DNA of 64,000 nt from Rhabdornis inornatus (taxonomy: Eukaryota; Chordata; Aves; Passeriformes; Rhabdornithidae), in assembly GCA_013397075.1 (NCBI GenBank), contig VWZS01006721.1:1131003-1195002 (forward strand). Reading direction: 5' to 3'. A program made the position numbers and the translations under genes. The notes beneath the pieces were generated by a model that did not search any database, was not told the DNA's origin, and saw only the letters and a list, made by a program, of their open reading frames with translations. Positions 1 through 10,725 of the stretch are shown piece by piece (positions within the stretch are counted from its first letter, which is position 1; each line of letters starts with the position of its first letter).

Positions 1-690
1 CAGTCCCTGGCTTTGTGGAGCACCACCATGGTTCTTCCCTGCCTGCAGAGACACTGCCACATAGGTTTGCTCATCCACACCCTTGTTTGGAAGGGGCACT
101 AAGCTCCCAGCTCTGCTCCAACCTGACACAAGGAGCCACACTGCCTTGCTCACAAGCCAACAAGCTCTCCTCCCCTTCACCCCACTGCAGAGAGAAGTGC
201 TACACGAGATGTCATACCAAAGCCAGCTTCCTTTTTGTCATCTGCTCCCCTGGTACTAAATCAGCCCTTACTGCAGCCTCCAGCATTTCAGTAATAGAAA
301 CAAGACACTGTGAATTAAAAGTTGGAGACAGATCTTTAGCAACAAAAGCTGCAGAGGGGGAAAAAAACTAAAACAAATTCTCACTTAAATCAGCAGCACT
401 GATGGACTTCTAATTGTTCCTAGAAGAGCTTGAGGTGGATCAGCCTACCAAAAGAAAAAGGACCAAGCACAATGCTGTAACTCTTAGGGGCACAGGAGCA
501 GCCCAGTACCTAGTGAACTCACTGCAAGCACTGAGATTTGAGAAATTAGCCCAGGATACCTTCTCCTCCATGTTACACTCCAGCTTTCCCCAAGTAACCC
601 CTCTGGGCTGAGCAAACCAGATTCAGAGTGTATTTACATGGAATCACCAACTTGCCATGGAATTTGGATCAGACCTCAAAAACATTTAAG
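1..690. other. Unique sequence, no gene seen
   Basis: I see no recognisable gene, repeat or RNA in this stretch. A 118-codon plus-strand frame (15-371) and a 65-codon frame (414-611) are open, but both are low-information mixtures of Ser, His, Cys and Leu with no domain, no splice-site support and no family resemblance. They are best read as chance openings. Confidence 0.6.
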
Positions 691-755
691 GCATGGGTTG
701 GACTCAATGATCTTGAAGGTCTCTTCCAACCTAGTGACTCTGAGATTCTGTGATT
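691..755 (+). mobile_element. CR1 LINE, 3' terminal fragment
   Basis: This is the last ~65 bases of a CR1 retrotransposon, the main LINE of birds, in sense orientation. The sequence shows the typical 3' UTR end: 'gggttggactcaatgatctt' followed by a 'ggtctcttccaacct' segment and a terminal run of degenerate 8-bp units (gattctgt-like). CR1 ends in such octamers rather than poly(A). Only the extreme 3' end is present, which fits the usual 5' truncation of LINE insertions. It carries no coding sequence. The 5' boundary is approximate because sequence before 691 no longer matches what I remember of the family. Confidence 0.82.
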
Positions 756-3700
756 AAATGAACTCAGCACTAAAATGCTATATTTATTTATGGCTCTGCA
801 TTCTGGAGACTTAAGAACAGGTGACAATGTGACTGAGCTAAAATCCATCAGGCATCTCAGTTTCCACAGATTATGGTATAGGAGGGAGTGACAGTAACAG
901 AATTACATATTTCTAGTCCTCACCTCTTCCTCTGCCCATTCTAATGCACAGACTGTCTTGAGAAGGATTTTTAGCACCAGTGAGTCTTACAGGAAACAAA
1001 CTTATACCTCAGGATGTGTAACAAGGCACCTACCACTACCAAGCACTGCAGAAAGCAGCCCAACACAGCAAAGCACAGGGGAATACATAGAAGTATATGC
1101 TGCTGTGATTATAATTCCTTGAGTTTATGGGATGCATTCAGTACTGCACTGTAACTAAAAACCCACCAGCCCAGGCCCACGCTTGCTACAATGGGCAGAC
1201 TGCAGCATCTGTGTGGTGCTGGCTAAAAACCCATTGCACATCCCACATCTTGGAGCAGAACCATGACAGAATAGGGATCATCCTGCCAAACACTGGGAAG
1301 GATATTCCAGGGAGGCTGCCCAGCACAAAACTGTTTGATGAAATCGGCGACGTTTCAAGTGAGGAAAAGATAGTGAAGTCTCTGATATGCTTTTAATTTT
1401 TTCCCATACCACAGCATCTTTCCCAGATGAGTTGCTCATTGAGCAGCAGGAAATGTCTTCCAAATTCACATAAAACTACATCACCAAACATATCCAATTC
1501 AAAAAAATCATGATCAATAAAGGAAACAACAACAGTGAATATGCCATAGGGTAATAAACATCAGATGGCTCTAAGATTCATTTAACATGAGTGGAGCTGA
1601 TAAAATGGATGTTAGAGATATCTTCTGGGGAATCAGCAGTTTCATTTGCAATAAAGAGCTGCTTCTTGTTGGATTTGCTGGGCAAAGGGTGCTTTCCCTA
1701 ACAGGAAAACAGCAGTTTTGCCCAGATCTCATGGGAGCAGGTTAGCAGGTGGCCATAATTAATTCCCTCACTGTCATTCTTTCCTCATTTTAGCCTAGAG
1801 TACTTCAACATGCCCAGCTTAAATGTATGAGAGAACTAGGGCCAGAAAACTCTCAGAAGTAATTTTTTTTTCCTATCCAACTCCAATGGTTTGAACTTAG
1901 CTAAGTTATTAGAAAAAGAAAAGAGAAATGGCAACCCATTTGTGGGCAATCCCACAAATCTTCACATCCAGAAAAGAGGTGTTCCAGCTTTATGGAAAGG
2001 ATGGGCACAGTAAGCCTTTGCACTTACAGAACCTGGCCATGGCTTCCACCTGCATTGCTGGAAAGGATGTCTGTGCCCTAGCATTATGCAGCTCCGTTGT
2101 CTGTGAAGATGTCCTTCGGTCCTGCACTTCTCCATTCATTAGGGGAATGGATGCATGGCCTCACCCACCAAACCCATTTAATCAGCCCAGAACAGGATCC
2201 AGTCAGGATCTCTCCAACCCCTGGCAGCTTCCTGTTGTTTTCCTGAAAAAGAGCTTTATCTGGAAGCTTAGCATTAACAAAGTAGACAGGAATCAGCAAT
2301 TACCCAAATTAAGGTAATAATATAATAGGTGAAGACAAATAGGGAATGGGTGGGCAGTTATCTCCCCTATTCATGAGGATAAGGAAAAGGAAGCTGCTCA
2401 CTTCTGCTGCTTCTTTACTGCACCAGCCTCATTCAACCTCAGCTTGTCCCAAAACCCAGTCCTTTTGGAATATCCTGCATGTCCAGGAAGACCCAGCAAA
2501 AGGTGTCTATATTTCTGGTGCTCCATGGTGCCTGTGGGTATAGGCTAAGGGATGCCTGTACCCGTATTAGTCAGCTTTGATACACTACATTTTTCAGTCC
2601 TAGTTGCTTAGGACTACTAACTCTGATCTGAAAGGATGTATAGAGATCATTCTCATGTTTAATCAGAAAAGCCAGGCAATCTTTTTTGCCCCCCCCCCCT
2701 TTTTTTTTTGGTTTGTTTTTCTCAAGCATTTTCATCTAATGCCAAACCACAGTAATTGCATCACTTACATGGAAAACTACTGTGGTTTTTCATTGGGATG
2801 CTATTCTTAATACCCATATATCCATCAGAAGTGAAACAGCTTTGGCCCCATCAATATCCTGATGAGCTGTAAGTTGCTGAGAACATGAGTAAAATTTATT
2901 TAGAGAGTAACTGCCTTGAATGTATCCATTTTTAATGGCAATCCCATGTTTATTCTGTGCTTAGCTATGACTAGTGAGGAATGGGGCTAACAGCACTTGC
3001 TAGCCAGGAACTACTACAAGAGACAGACCTGGATCACCATGGTTGGAAAATTTCAACATCCTCCTGAATACCAAGAGAAAGCCAGGCAATACCCAAGAGG
3101 TCCTGTCATTTCAAGAACATAGTTGCTCTTAATTCTTTAAAAACAATACATTGGGAAGAAGGTTTTAGCCTGGTAACCTTTAAGTCCCCTTAACTGCATG
3201 AGCTTTGACTTCTCTTCAATTAAAAAAAAAATTATAAAGGTTTGTAGAAAGACAAAGGAAAAGGAGAATTAAGAAAGACTTTTAATGCATTCACGGCCCT
3301 TTTGTTTTTTCTCTCCAGTACCACCCAAGCTGTTTTCAGGTTGGTTTATTTTTTCCCCAGTACATCAGCCTGATCCCTTTCTGATGCTCCTCCAAACTGC
3401 TGCCACCAAACCTCCTTGTCTATTTGCTCAGCACTTGCTCAGACCAAACCCAAATGCACCACACACTACATTTGTAGAGCCTGAACTGGGAGAAGATTGG
3501 AAGGCTCAAGAGACTGCCTGCAAGCTAAGGTTTCCAGATCAAATCAAGGCTAGGTCAGAAACAAAGAAACCTAATCATCCTACTTAGCAACTGCCTGGCA
3601 GCTGATACAAAATGAATACTTAGAGTTAGGTCAGCTTTTTAGACAGCAGATGTCTGCACCATGACACCTATTCATTACCTACGGTTATTAACTACACAAA

Positions 3701-4207
3701 TACAATTTTTCAAGATTTAACAGAACTCCTTATTGCATAAAGCTATTTACACCTCTTTGTGAGAAGCTCAGTGTTGCACTTTTCAATTCTGTTCTTTAAA
3801 AAGTGACTTTTCTTAAAGAAGTTCACTAATAAAAACATTTTTACAATCACAGTAAAATATAATAGGAATTAAATTATGGCACAATAATTCACACTTGACT
3901 GCACAGAGGCCATTTGGCCTTCATCTTTGTGTCTGAATGTGCTGGGTGGGAATTACTACACTGTAATTCACATGCTGTCACATCTTATGGCTTGGCTAAT
4001 ACTTGAAAAAATCAGAGCTCAGAGTTGGTCACTAGAGAACAGAAATCAGTCTTGTCAGGAAATTGTTACAAATGACAGAAGCATCAGATATTGGAGGCCT
4101 GAAAGGTAACACAGCTTACCCACTTCTGCTGCTGTGAGAGCAAGGACATCTCCTGTTGCTGCAGTTCAGAAAGAAACCCCCTTGCCCTGCTGCTGTACAC
4201 CATACAT
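756..4207. other. Unique sequence with homopolymer tracts, no gene seen
   Basis: No gene or interspersed repeat was recognised. The longest frame (1928-2317, plus, 129 codons) has no domain character and overlaps an unrelated minus-strand frame. Simple tracts include a C11-T10 run at 2689-2709 and an A10 run at 3222-3231. The rest is ordinary AT-leaning DNA. Confidence 0.55.
2689..2709. repeat. Homopolymer pair C11-T10
   Basis: Eleven C residues are followed directly by ten T residues, giving a pure polypyrimidine run. It is simple sequence prone to slippage and sequencing-length error. The ORF across it (2604-2810) is meaningless. Confidence 0.95.
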
Positions 4208-4625
4208 GCTAAAAACCATCAAACGTCTAGGATGGGAAGGGACTAAAGATCATCCAGTTCCAACTCCCCTGTCATGGACAGGGACACCTCCCACTAGACC
4301 AGGTTACTCAGAGCCCCATCCAACCTGGCCTTGAACACTTCTAGTGATGGGATATCCACAGCTTCCCTAGGCAACCTGTTCCATTGCCTCCCCATCCTCA
4401 CAGTGAAGACTTTCTTTGGCTTTGTGGAACATCACAACCTTCCTGTGGGCCCTTCCCTTGGCTTTGTTCAGATCCCTCTGGATGGCATTCCATCTTTCAG
4501 GCATGTTAATGCATCTCACAGCTTGGTGTCAACAAAAATCTTGCTGAGGACACACTTGATCCTTTTGTCTGTGCCACTGATGAAGACATTAAATAGCCCT
4601 AGTCCTGATATGGGCCCCAGGGGTA
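4208..4625 (-). mobile_element. CR1 LINE, minus strand, internally deleted
   Basis: This is an antisense CR1 copy. Its 3' end lies at the low coordinate: 4225-4420 reads as the antisense 3' region ('gggaagggactaaagatcat', then a run like 'ccccatccaacctggcct', then 'gcaacctgttccattgcctc'). From about 4425 it jumps to the antisense of the ORF2 reverse-transcriptase core, recognisable as 'tcagatccctctggatggca' and 'cagcttggtgtcaacaaaaa'. Several hundred bases that normally separate these parts (the C-terminal part of ORF2) are missing, so it carries an internal deletion or is a rearranged copy. Read on the minus strand, the family's FADD active-site tetrapeptide is degraded: no pair of adjacent aspartates remains, and a stop codon follows DTKL. 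The element is dead. Confidence 0.92.
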
Positions 4626-6084
4626 AAAGGTCTTGTTTCCTCCCTATAGCGAGAAGATTCTGTGAGCAGACACACTTGCCAAAAACTGAAGAAAAAACCC
4701 CACATTATGAGAAACCCCACTTAAAATATCCCTCCTTATTAGTGTGAAATTTAGACATGAAAGAAGTGGGTTCACACACAGACCTCTGCACTGCGTAATG
4801 GCTTAAACAAGGATCAACTAGTGGATAGTCTTAAAAAGGTTGAATTTCACCCTCTATCAGTTTATAGATTGATCTGTCATCAGATGGGGAACTTAATACT
4901 CTCAATTTTAGTGCAATGCCGCTAATGAAAGCGCTGTAGTTTATACAGAGAACAGCCACCCCCTTTTATGAGGGAAAGCCTTCCCCGATCACTTGTTCCA
5001 CTAAGGAAAAGGTGGCACGGCTGCAGGTAATACAAATTGCCAAGAATAGCAAACATTATAAATATTTCAAGGATGATTAATCTTTAAAAGACTGAAGTTA
5101 GGCAGAAGCCTGGAAGTCAACTTAGCTATTTCACAACTAATAAAACATGTATCTTGTATTTCATTGTGACTGTATAAAGAGTATTGTAGTAAAAGGCAAT
5201 TATCCACCATTCACTAGCTAACATAACACTTGTACAAGTATAAAAGAAACACAGTATGTATTTTAAGCAGTGACAGTATTTTCACTGTATTAAAATAGTA
5301 GTGAGGCAAATGTTCAGCTCACATTAAACAGCACTCTGTCACCGAAGACCAGCCTGCTAGCATCATATATTCCCCCAAGACAGATAATGCTGCTTGCTTT
5401 AACAGAATCATTGTCACCAGGCAACTACCAGTGCTGTTCAGTAATAAATATTTCCACTGTTCCCACAGAAACTGGCTTGGCATCTGGACCTGCTAATGCC
5501 TAGAGAGATCAGCCTGACCTTGGAGTGCCATCTTTTCACAAGGATGCAGCCCTCGCCACGGCTGTCTCCCAGAAGCATTGCAAAGATGGAGCAGGAGCTC
5601 AGAGGGCAGGAACAGGAGAGCAGACGAGACTCTCTTCCTTGCAGCTGCAATGACTTGAAAGGACTTCAAATTTCATTTCCTACTCTGCAAATGATAAATT
5701 AGTTCAGCCCCATCTCAAACTAATTCCCAGTATGGAGAGACAAAATGGCATCTGTCCCTAAATGCAGGAAGGTCACTTTACAGCTATGCCACAAAACTGC
5801 ATAAATAAATTCTTGGAGGCAACCAGGTTTTTTTTTAAGTTTAGAATTGGGCCAGCAGCATCTGTAGTCCTGCCAGTTCGGTGCTGTCAAGTTTCAGTAT
5901 TAGGCCCTTAAGCTTCACGACAATACCAGGCTCCAGGACTCGACAGCCTTTGTCTGAACTACCACCTATTTTAACTTAAACTTAGCTCTAATCCCCAAAG
6001 TTATTTGAGAAACGTTGCTGCACTTGCAACTTCCCATAGGATCAGGTAACTTTTGCCTAGTCTGTCCTAGCTGCCATGCCAGAT
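4626..6084. other. Unique sequence, no gene seen
   Basis: No recognised gene or repeat. Opposed short frames at 5438-5650 (minus) and 5496-5702 (plus) overlap and neither resembles a known family. A few CpG-containing words occur near 4918-4990 and 5880-5950, but without further structure. Confidence 0.5.
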
Positions 6085-6251
6085 TGCCCTGGTTTTGGCT
6101 GGGATAGAGTTCATTTTTTCTTAGTAGTTGGTACAGCACAGTGTTTTGGATTAAGTAGGAAAATACAAAATCACTTTCATATACGAGGCTGAAGGGAAGT
6201 AAGCAAGCATCTGTGCGGTGCTCAATTGCTAGTTGGGCCTAAACCTTGACA
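6085..6251 (+). mobile_element. Solo ERVL-type LTR, internally deleted, with 5-bp TSD
   Basis: This is a relic solo long terminal repeat of an avian endogenous retrovirus, sense orientation. It opens 'tgccctggttttggctggga' and closes 'gggcctaaaccttgaca', matching the two ends of the common avian LTR family that runs from ~'tgtcctggttt..ggctggg' to '..ggggttaaaccacgaca'. The copy is only 167 bp, whereas the related minus-strand copy at 28659 is about 570 bp, so the middle (promoter, polyadenylation and G-rich segments) is gone. Both sides carry the identical pentamer cagat (6080-6084 and 6252-6256), the 5-bp target-site duplication expected of ERVL-class integration. That fixes both boundaries. 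No gag, pol or env sequence is present. Confidence 0.9.
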
Positions 6252-8021
6252 CAGATAGCTATTGTTTGTCCTGTAATTTCAGACAGGTTTTGGTTACATT
6301 GTTGTTTAACTTGTTCTGATTTCAGTTGTGCTTAGTTTTGGTCGAGTGTGTGGTTCTAACCCAAAAATCACATTGTATATCAAGGAAAATATTAAGGAAT
6401 TTAAGCAATCACAACAATGCCTAACCCACCCCACGGATCATCAGAACGGAACAGTGTGCAACCCATTAATAAATACAGGGTTAGACTATAAACAAAACAA
6501 CCCCAAGCACCTGTAACACCAGGAGTAACCAAAGCCCTGAACTTTGCCCAAGCAGGATCCAGGATGCTGACAGCTCACTCTCAAGTCACAAGTGCAAAGC
6601 AAGAGCTCAGCAGCAGAAGAAACAGGTAAATAACCACACCTGATGACTTTATTGCATTTGTAAAAATCTCCAATAGAAAGTGGGCAATTTGGATTATTAC
6701 TTAATTGGAAAAATAAGTGGTTGTCTCTTTTTGGATTATTAAAAGAAGCAGAGTAACAATCAACTCATTCATTGTTGCTCATCATATATAATTAGGCACA
6801 CAGTACAATCCTTAAAAAATAATTTTCAAATAAATAATAATAAACCAATCTGATGGGATGATAAAGATCTTTGCATACAACAGGCCTTCAGCTCTCTTCC
6901 AGAGCCTAAAATAAGTTACTTGTTTGGAGGCATGCAGAATTTCACCCCACAGCGATCACTGTGGTATCCTTCCTATCCTGCTCCTAACAGCATGCAGCTC
7001 TGAATCCCTTTATTTCTATTATTATTTTTGTCCAGCAATCTGGAAGTCTTAAATCTCAGCTCTGAGCCACACATGAGCACGATAGCAATGTGACAGAGCA
7101 GGTGTACATCTCTCCAAGCTTGCAAACTGAGCTGCTGCCTGTCATGTCTATCTCATTTCAAGTGAACTTTTGACAGCGTTTGTTTCTGGGTGAAGAGAAA
7201 TCTGCTTTGTTTGGGGTCAAGGGGAGGAAGGCTGAGGAAGAGAACAGCTGCTCATTCCAGAAAATGCCTCTTGGAAATCCACCTGCTACAGGGAAAGAGG
7301 ATCAGTTTGCTCAGGTGTACATGGGGGGAAAACACAAACCAAGGGGCACATTCCCAGGGTCCAGACCTCCAGATGCTTTGAGAAAAGCTTCCAAAGAGGG
7401 TTAAAAAAAGGGCAGGGGTACAAAAGTCCTGTCCCCTTAGCAGAGCCCTTGCAAAGGATGAAAAAGGCTTTACTTTTATTGCTTTATTTTATTCCTTATT
7501 ATTATTTCAGTCTATCTTGTGCAATTCTCTGATTTTGTACAACAGGTTTAGTTTTAGGCAACAAATGGATTTACAGGCTTTGCTGTAGCTTAAGAGAAGG
7601 GATAGCTTTTGGGAGGGATTCTGCACTGCTCCAGGTTGTGCCATAAGTTGTGAGCTATCTTCCATTCAAGTCAAGAGTAACAGTAAAGAAAGCAGCCACT
7701 ACACACATCTATTATTATCTCAAGTATTTCACATGGCTTAATTTTTTGGTGAGCTATGATTCAAAGCAGTCTGAGCAAAACTAGACAGTGCTGTGCCTGT
7801 GCATTTTGGATACAGCAGATAAACATCATCACTGAGGAAATGCAAGGACTCATGACTTTTTCCCCTTTCATGATTTCTATAGCTTATCAACAAGATGACA
7901 CTGTACCAGGGCAGTATTCTGGAAGATGACTTTTCATTTTGCAGATCACTGTAAGTATACACCCTTTGACTCCCTACCTGTCATAACAGCCCAAGACACA
8001 AAATTTACTCCAAGAAATAGC
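6252..8021. other. Unique AT-leaning sequence, no gene seen
   Basis: No gene or interspersed repeat recognised. 6770-6845 is very AT-rich with a short (aat) run. Frames at 7180-7404 and 7190-7381 overlap each other in different registers and have no family character. Confidence 0.5.
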
Positions 8022-8135
8022 TAAAAAAAAAACAAAAACAAAAACCCAAACAAAAAAAGAACAAAAAACAAACTAACTAAAAAAACAAGAAAAAACAAAA
8101 AAACAAGACCCCTCAAAAAAACCCCAAAACACCAT
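8022..8135. repeat. A/C-rich low-complexity tract
   Basis: About 114 bases made almost entirely of A with interspersed C (units such as acaaaaac and aaaacccaaac), ending in short C4 runs. A few g and t residues interrupt it. It resembles, in composition and strand, the purer A/C tract at 34435-34594. It is simple sequence without coding meaning. Confidence 0.9.
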
Positions 8136-9607
8136 CACCACTTCTCTAATTTATGAGATCACTGGTCTAAGAAATCTGTCTGTAATGCTGCTACCACTAC
8201 GGACAAGGAGGCTGTGTCAGGGAACTCAAAAAGGTAATGAGATGCAGTAAGGTCAGTCTGAAAAAGTAGTTCCTATCATCTCCAGCAATCACTACAGGAC
8301 AGGAGTCATTCCAGATCACAAAAGAGGAACTCAAATGCTTGATTCCTGTTAAGCATAAATTCTGAATGCTTTCTGCATGCAGTGAAAATGGATTACTAAA
8401 AGGGAAAATTTAAAAAAAAAATAAAAAGCAGGGCTTAACTAGGCTATTTTTATAAGGCAGGTGAGGTTGTGGCATGTGCTTAAACAGCATACCACAGTTC
8501 TGAGATGGAAGCTACATCCTGGCCACTCAGAGATCAGAACAGGGAAAACCAAAGTTCTTTAGCTCAGAACAAAGGTGTTCTCTCTCCCTTGTTCAAAGAT
8601 GACTATCACATTTCCACTAGCCACTAATCAGATAATATGGGTTTTGAGTAGATGTGTGATGGTCAAATTTACCACCACTGCCACAGCCACCACAGCACAC
8701 ACCCTGTACATTTATCTGGAGAGCAGCATAACGGGTAGAAATATTTCCAGACATAGTTACTGCACCTATGGCATTTGCTCATCTGTAGTACAAGTCCTAG
8801 GACACTTGTGACATTTTCATTTACTGGGACTATCAGGCAGGACTTCCCAGCTAGAGTGGCACTGAGAATCTTAAACAAGACTGCCAGAGGCACATTTAAA
8901 CTAATAATTGCTTTAACTGTTAATACTACTTAATTTTAAAGATTTACAAAACATTTAGCATTTAACTTCCCTGGAGAGAATTGGAGAGCACCTTTCTGAA
9001 TAGCTTTTTCATTGCACCCTAATTGGCCAACTCAGTTTAAAGACTCATTCTAATTTTCAGGTCAGTGAGGAGGAGTTCTGCTTAAAGAACAATAGTACAG
9101 ATAGCCCTTGTCCCCAAAGGTGTTATACAAGAAGACAGGTTGTGCTCTATAGATGTGTTCAGCCAATTAATTTTTTTTAATCACCTTCTTTTCCATAAAA
9201 TTTTGCTCCAGTGTCTTAGCACATACACAGAATATCAGCTGGTAAACCTCAAAAAGCCTGATGAATATTTTAGAAGCATGTCATTTACAGACATGCTTCC
9301 ACTGGCCTTTAATTAAAATGAGATCCTTGGTAGAGTTCACCTTCTATTTAAGCATCAGAAAAATCAGGCAGCCAGGTTTTCCAAAGCCCTGCCCTAAGCA
9401 TTTAGTAACCATCACTGCTAATAGGAGCTCCTGAACCCTTCAGCACTTGTGAAACCTGGCAGCTTACTTCTAGAGCAGATGCTTGCGTTTCTCATATCAA
9501 AAGAGCCCAACAGGCCTCAAAATCTTATTTCAAAGAATTACATGTGTCACATTTCACTTAAGAGTTTCCTGGCTAATAAAAGAGATCAAATTTTTCTGCT
9601 ACAGCTC
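8136..9607. other. Unique sequence, no gene seen
   Basis: No recognised gene or repeat. Opposed frames at 8575-8811 (plus) and 8669-8893 (minus) cross a short (acc)-rich patch near 8690 and look accidental. The plus frame starting at 9449 runs into the LTR that follows. Confidence 0.5.
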
Positions 9608-10275
9608 TGTACTGGGTTTGCATGGCCAGGTTTTGGGAGGGGGGTGCTGGTTGCAGGGGTGGCTTCTGTGAGAGGCTGCTTGAAGCTTTCCTTGTGTCTG
9701 ACAGAGCCAATGCCAGCTGGCTCCAGGACAGACCCATCACTGGCCAAGGCTGAGTCCATCAGGGACTGTGGAATAACCTACCCAAGAAAGGAGACAAAGC
9801 TACTGCTTTGTGAGAGAAACAGCTCTGGAGACAAGGTCAGTGAAGGAAGAGGGGCAGGAGGTGCTCCACATGCCAGAGGTGAGAATTCCCTACAGCCAGC
9901 CCTTGGAGGTGAAGCAGCTGTGCCCCTGCAGCCTTGCTGTGGCTCTGTGCAGAGAAAAGCCCATGCTGGAGCAGGTTGGCTGGCAGGATTTGTGACCCCA
10001 TGGGAGGAACCCATGCTGGAGCCTGGGAAGAATGTGAGGGCTCCTCCCTCTTGAAACAAGATGGGATGAACTCAACACAATTCCCATTCCCTGTGCCCCT
10101 GTGCTGCAGGGGAGGAGGTAGAGAAAATTGGGAGTAAGTTCACTTCAGGAGGAAGGGAGGTGGGAGGGAAGGTGTTTTTACAATTTGCCTTTATTTCTCA
10201 TTACCCTACTCTGATTTGGTTGGTAATAAATCCATTTTTCCCCAAAAAGAAGGAAGAAAAATCTGTCTAATGTAG
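9608..10275 (+). mobile_element. Endogenous retroviral LTR, 3' part missing
   Basis: This GC-rich segment begins 'tgtactgggtttgcatggcc' and follows the order I remember for a common avian LTR: 'ggtggcttctgtgagaggct', a 'ctggctccaggacagaccc' block, 'ggtcagtgaaggaag', repeated 'cccatgctggagc' units (near 9960 and 10010), then 'ctcattaccctactctgatt' and an AATAAA polyadenylation signal at 10225-10230. Recognisable sequence stops near 10245, before the family's terminal ~'caacccaccaca', so the 3' end is lost. A 6-bp direct repeat, cagctc, flanks the block (9602-9607 and 10276-10281) and may be the target-site duplication, though the right boundary does not end in CA. The 201-codon plus-strand frame 9449-10054 lies across it and is an LTR by-product, not a gene. 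Confidence 0.82.
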
Positions 10276-10697
10276 CAGCTCAACTCAGAAAAAGAAACCT
10301 TTATCTGTCACCAGAGTTCTTTGTTTAAGTAGTTAAGTCATAATGTAACCTGGGAATTTCAAAGACTTGAGGTGCAAGCAGAGAGAGAAACCAACATCCT
10401 GTAAAAAAACCCACACCATTAGGAAAAGAAAGACAAAATCCTTACTATGTTCTCTTCTCTTCCCTTCCCACAGGCACAATTACACCACCTCTCACTCACC
10501 ATGGGAAAACGGTGTTAAGAGCATTGTGAAGAACAGCAGCTGTGATGACCACATGACTGTGAAGGAGAGCTTGAAAGTATCCCAGCAAACAAGGGTTCAA
10601 ATAAAAAGGTGAGCGTCCTGCTGCACTTGCTTCCAACACTTCAACTGTTGTTGGCCTTCAATTCACATCCAAAAAGGGGGGGAAAAAACCAATCAAA

Positions 10698-10725
10698 AAT
10701 AATAATAATAATAATAAAAAAAAAA
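10698..10725. repeat. (AAT)6 microsatellite with A10 tail
   Basis: Six perfect aat units are followed by ten A residues. It is a short simple repeat, probably length-polymorphic. Confidence 0.95.

Noticed and set aside
9449..10054. 201-codon plus-strand frame
   Set aside because: Most of it lies inside the GC-rich LTR, where stop codons are rarer; it does not correspond to any retroviral gene.
10593..10610. Word 'gggttcaaataaaaagg' resembling a tRNA B box
   Set aside because: No A box or cloverleaf-forming sequence lies upstream at the required distance.
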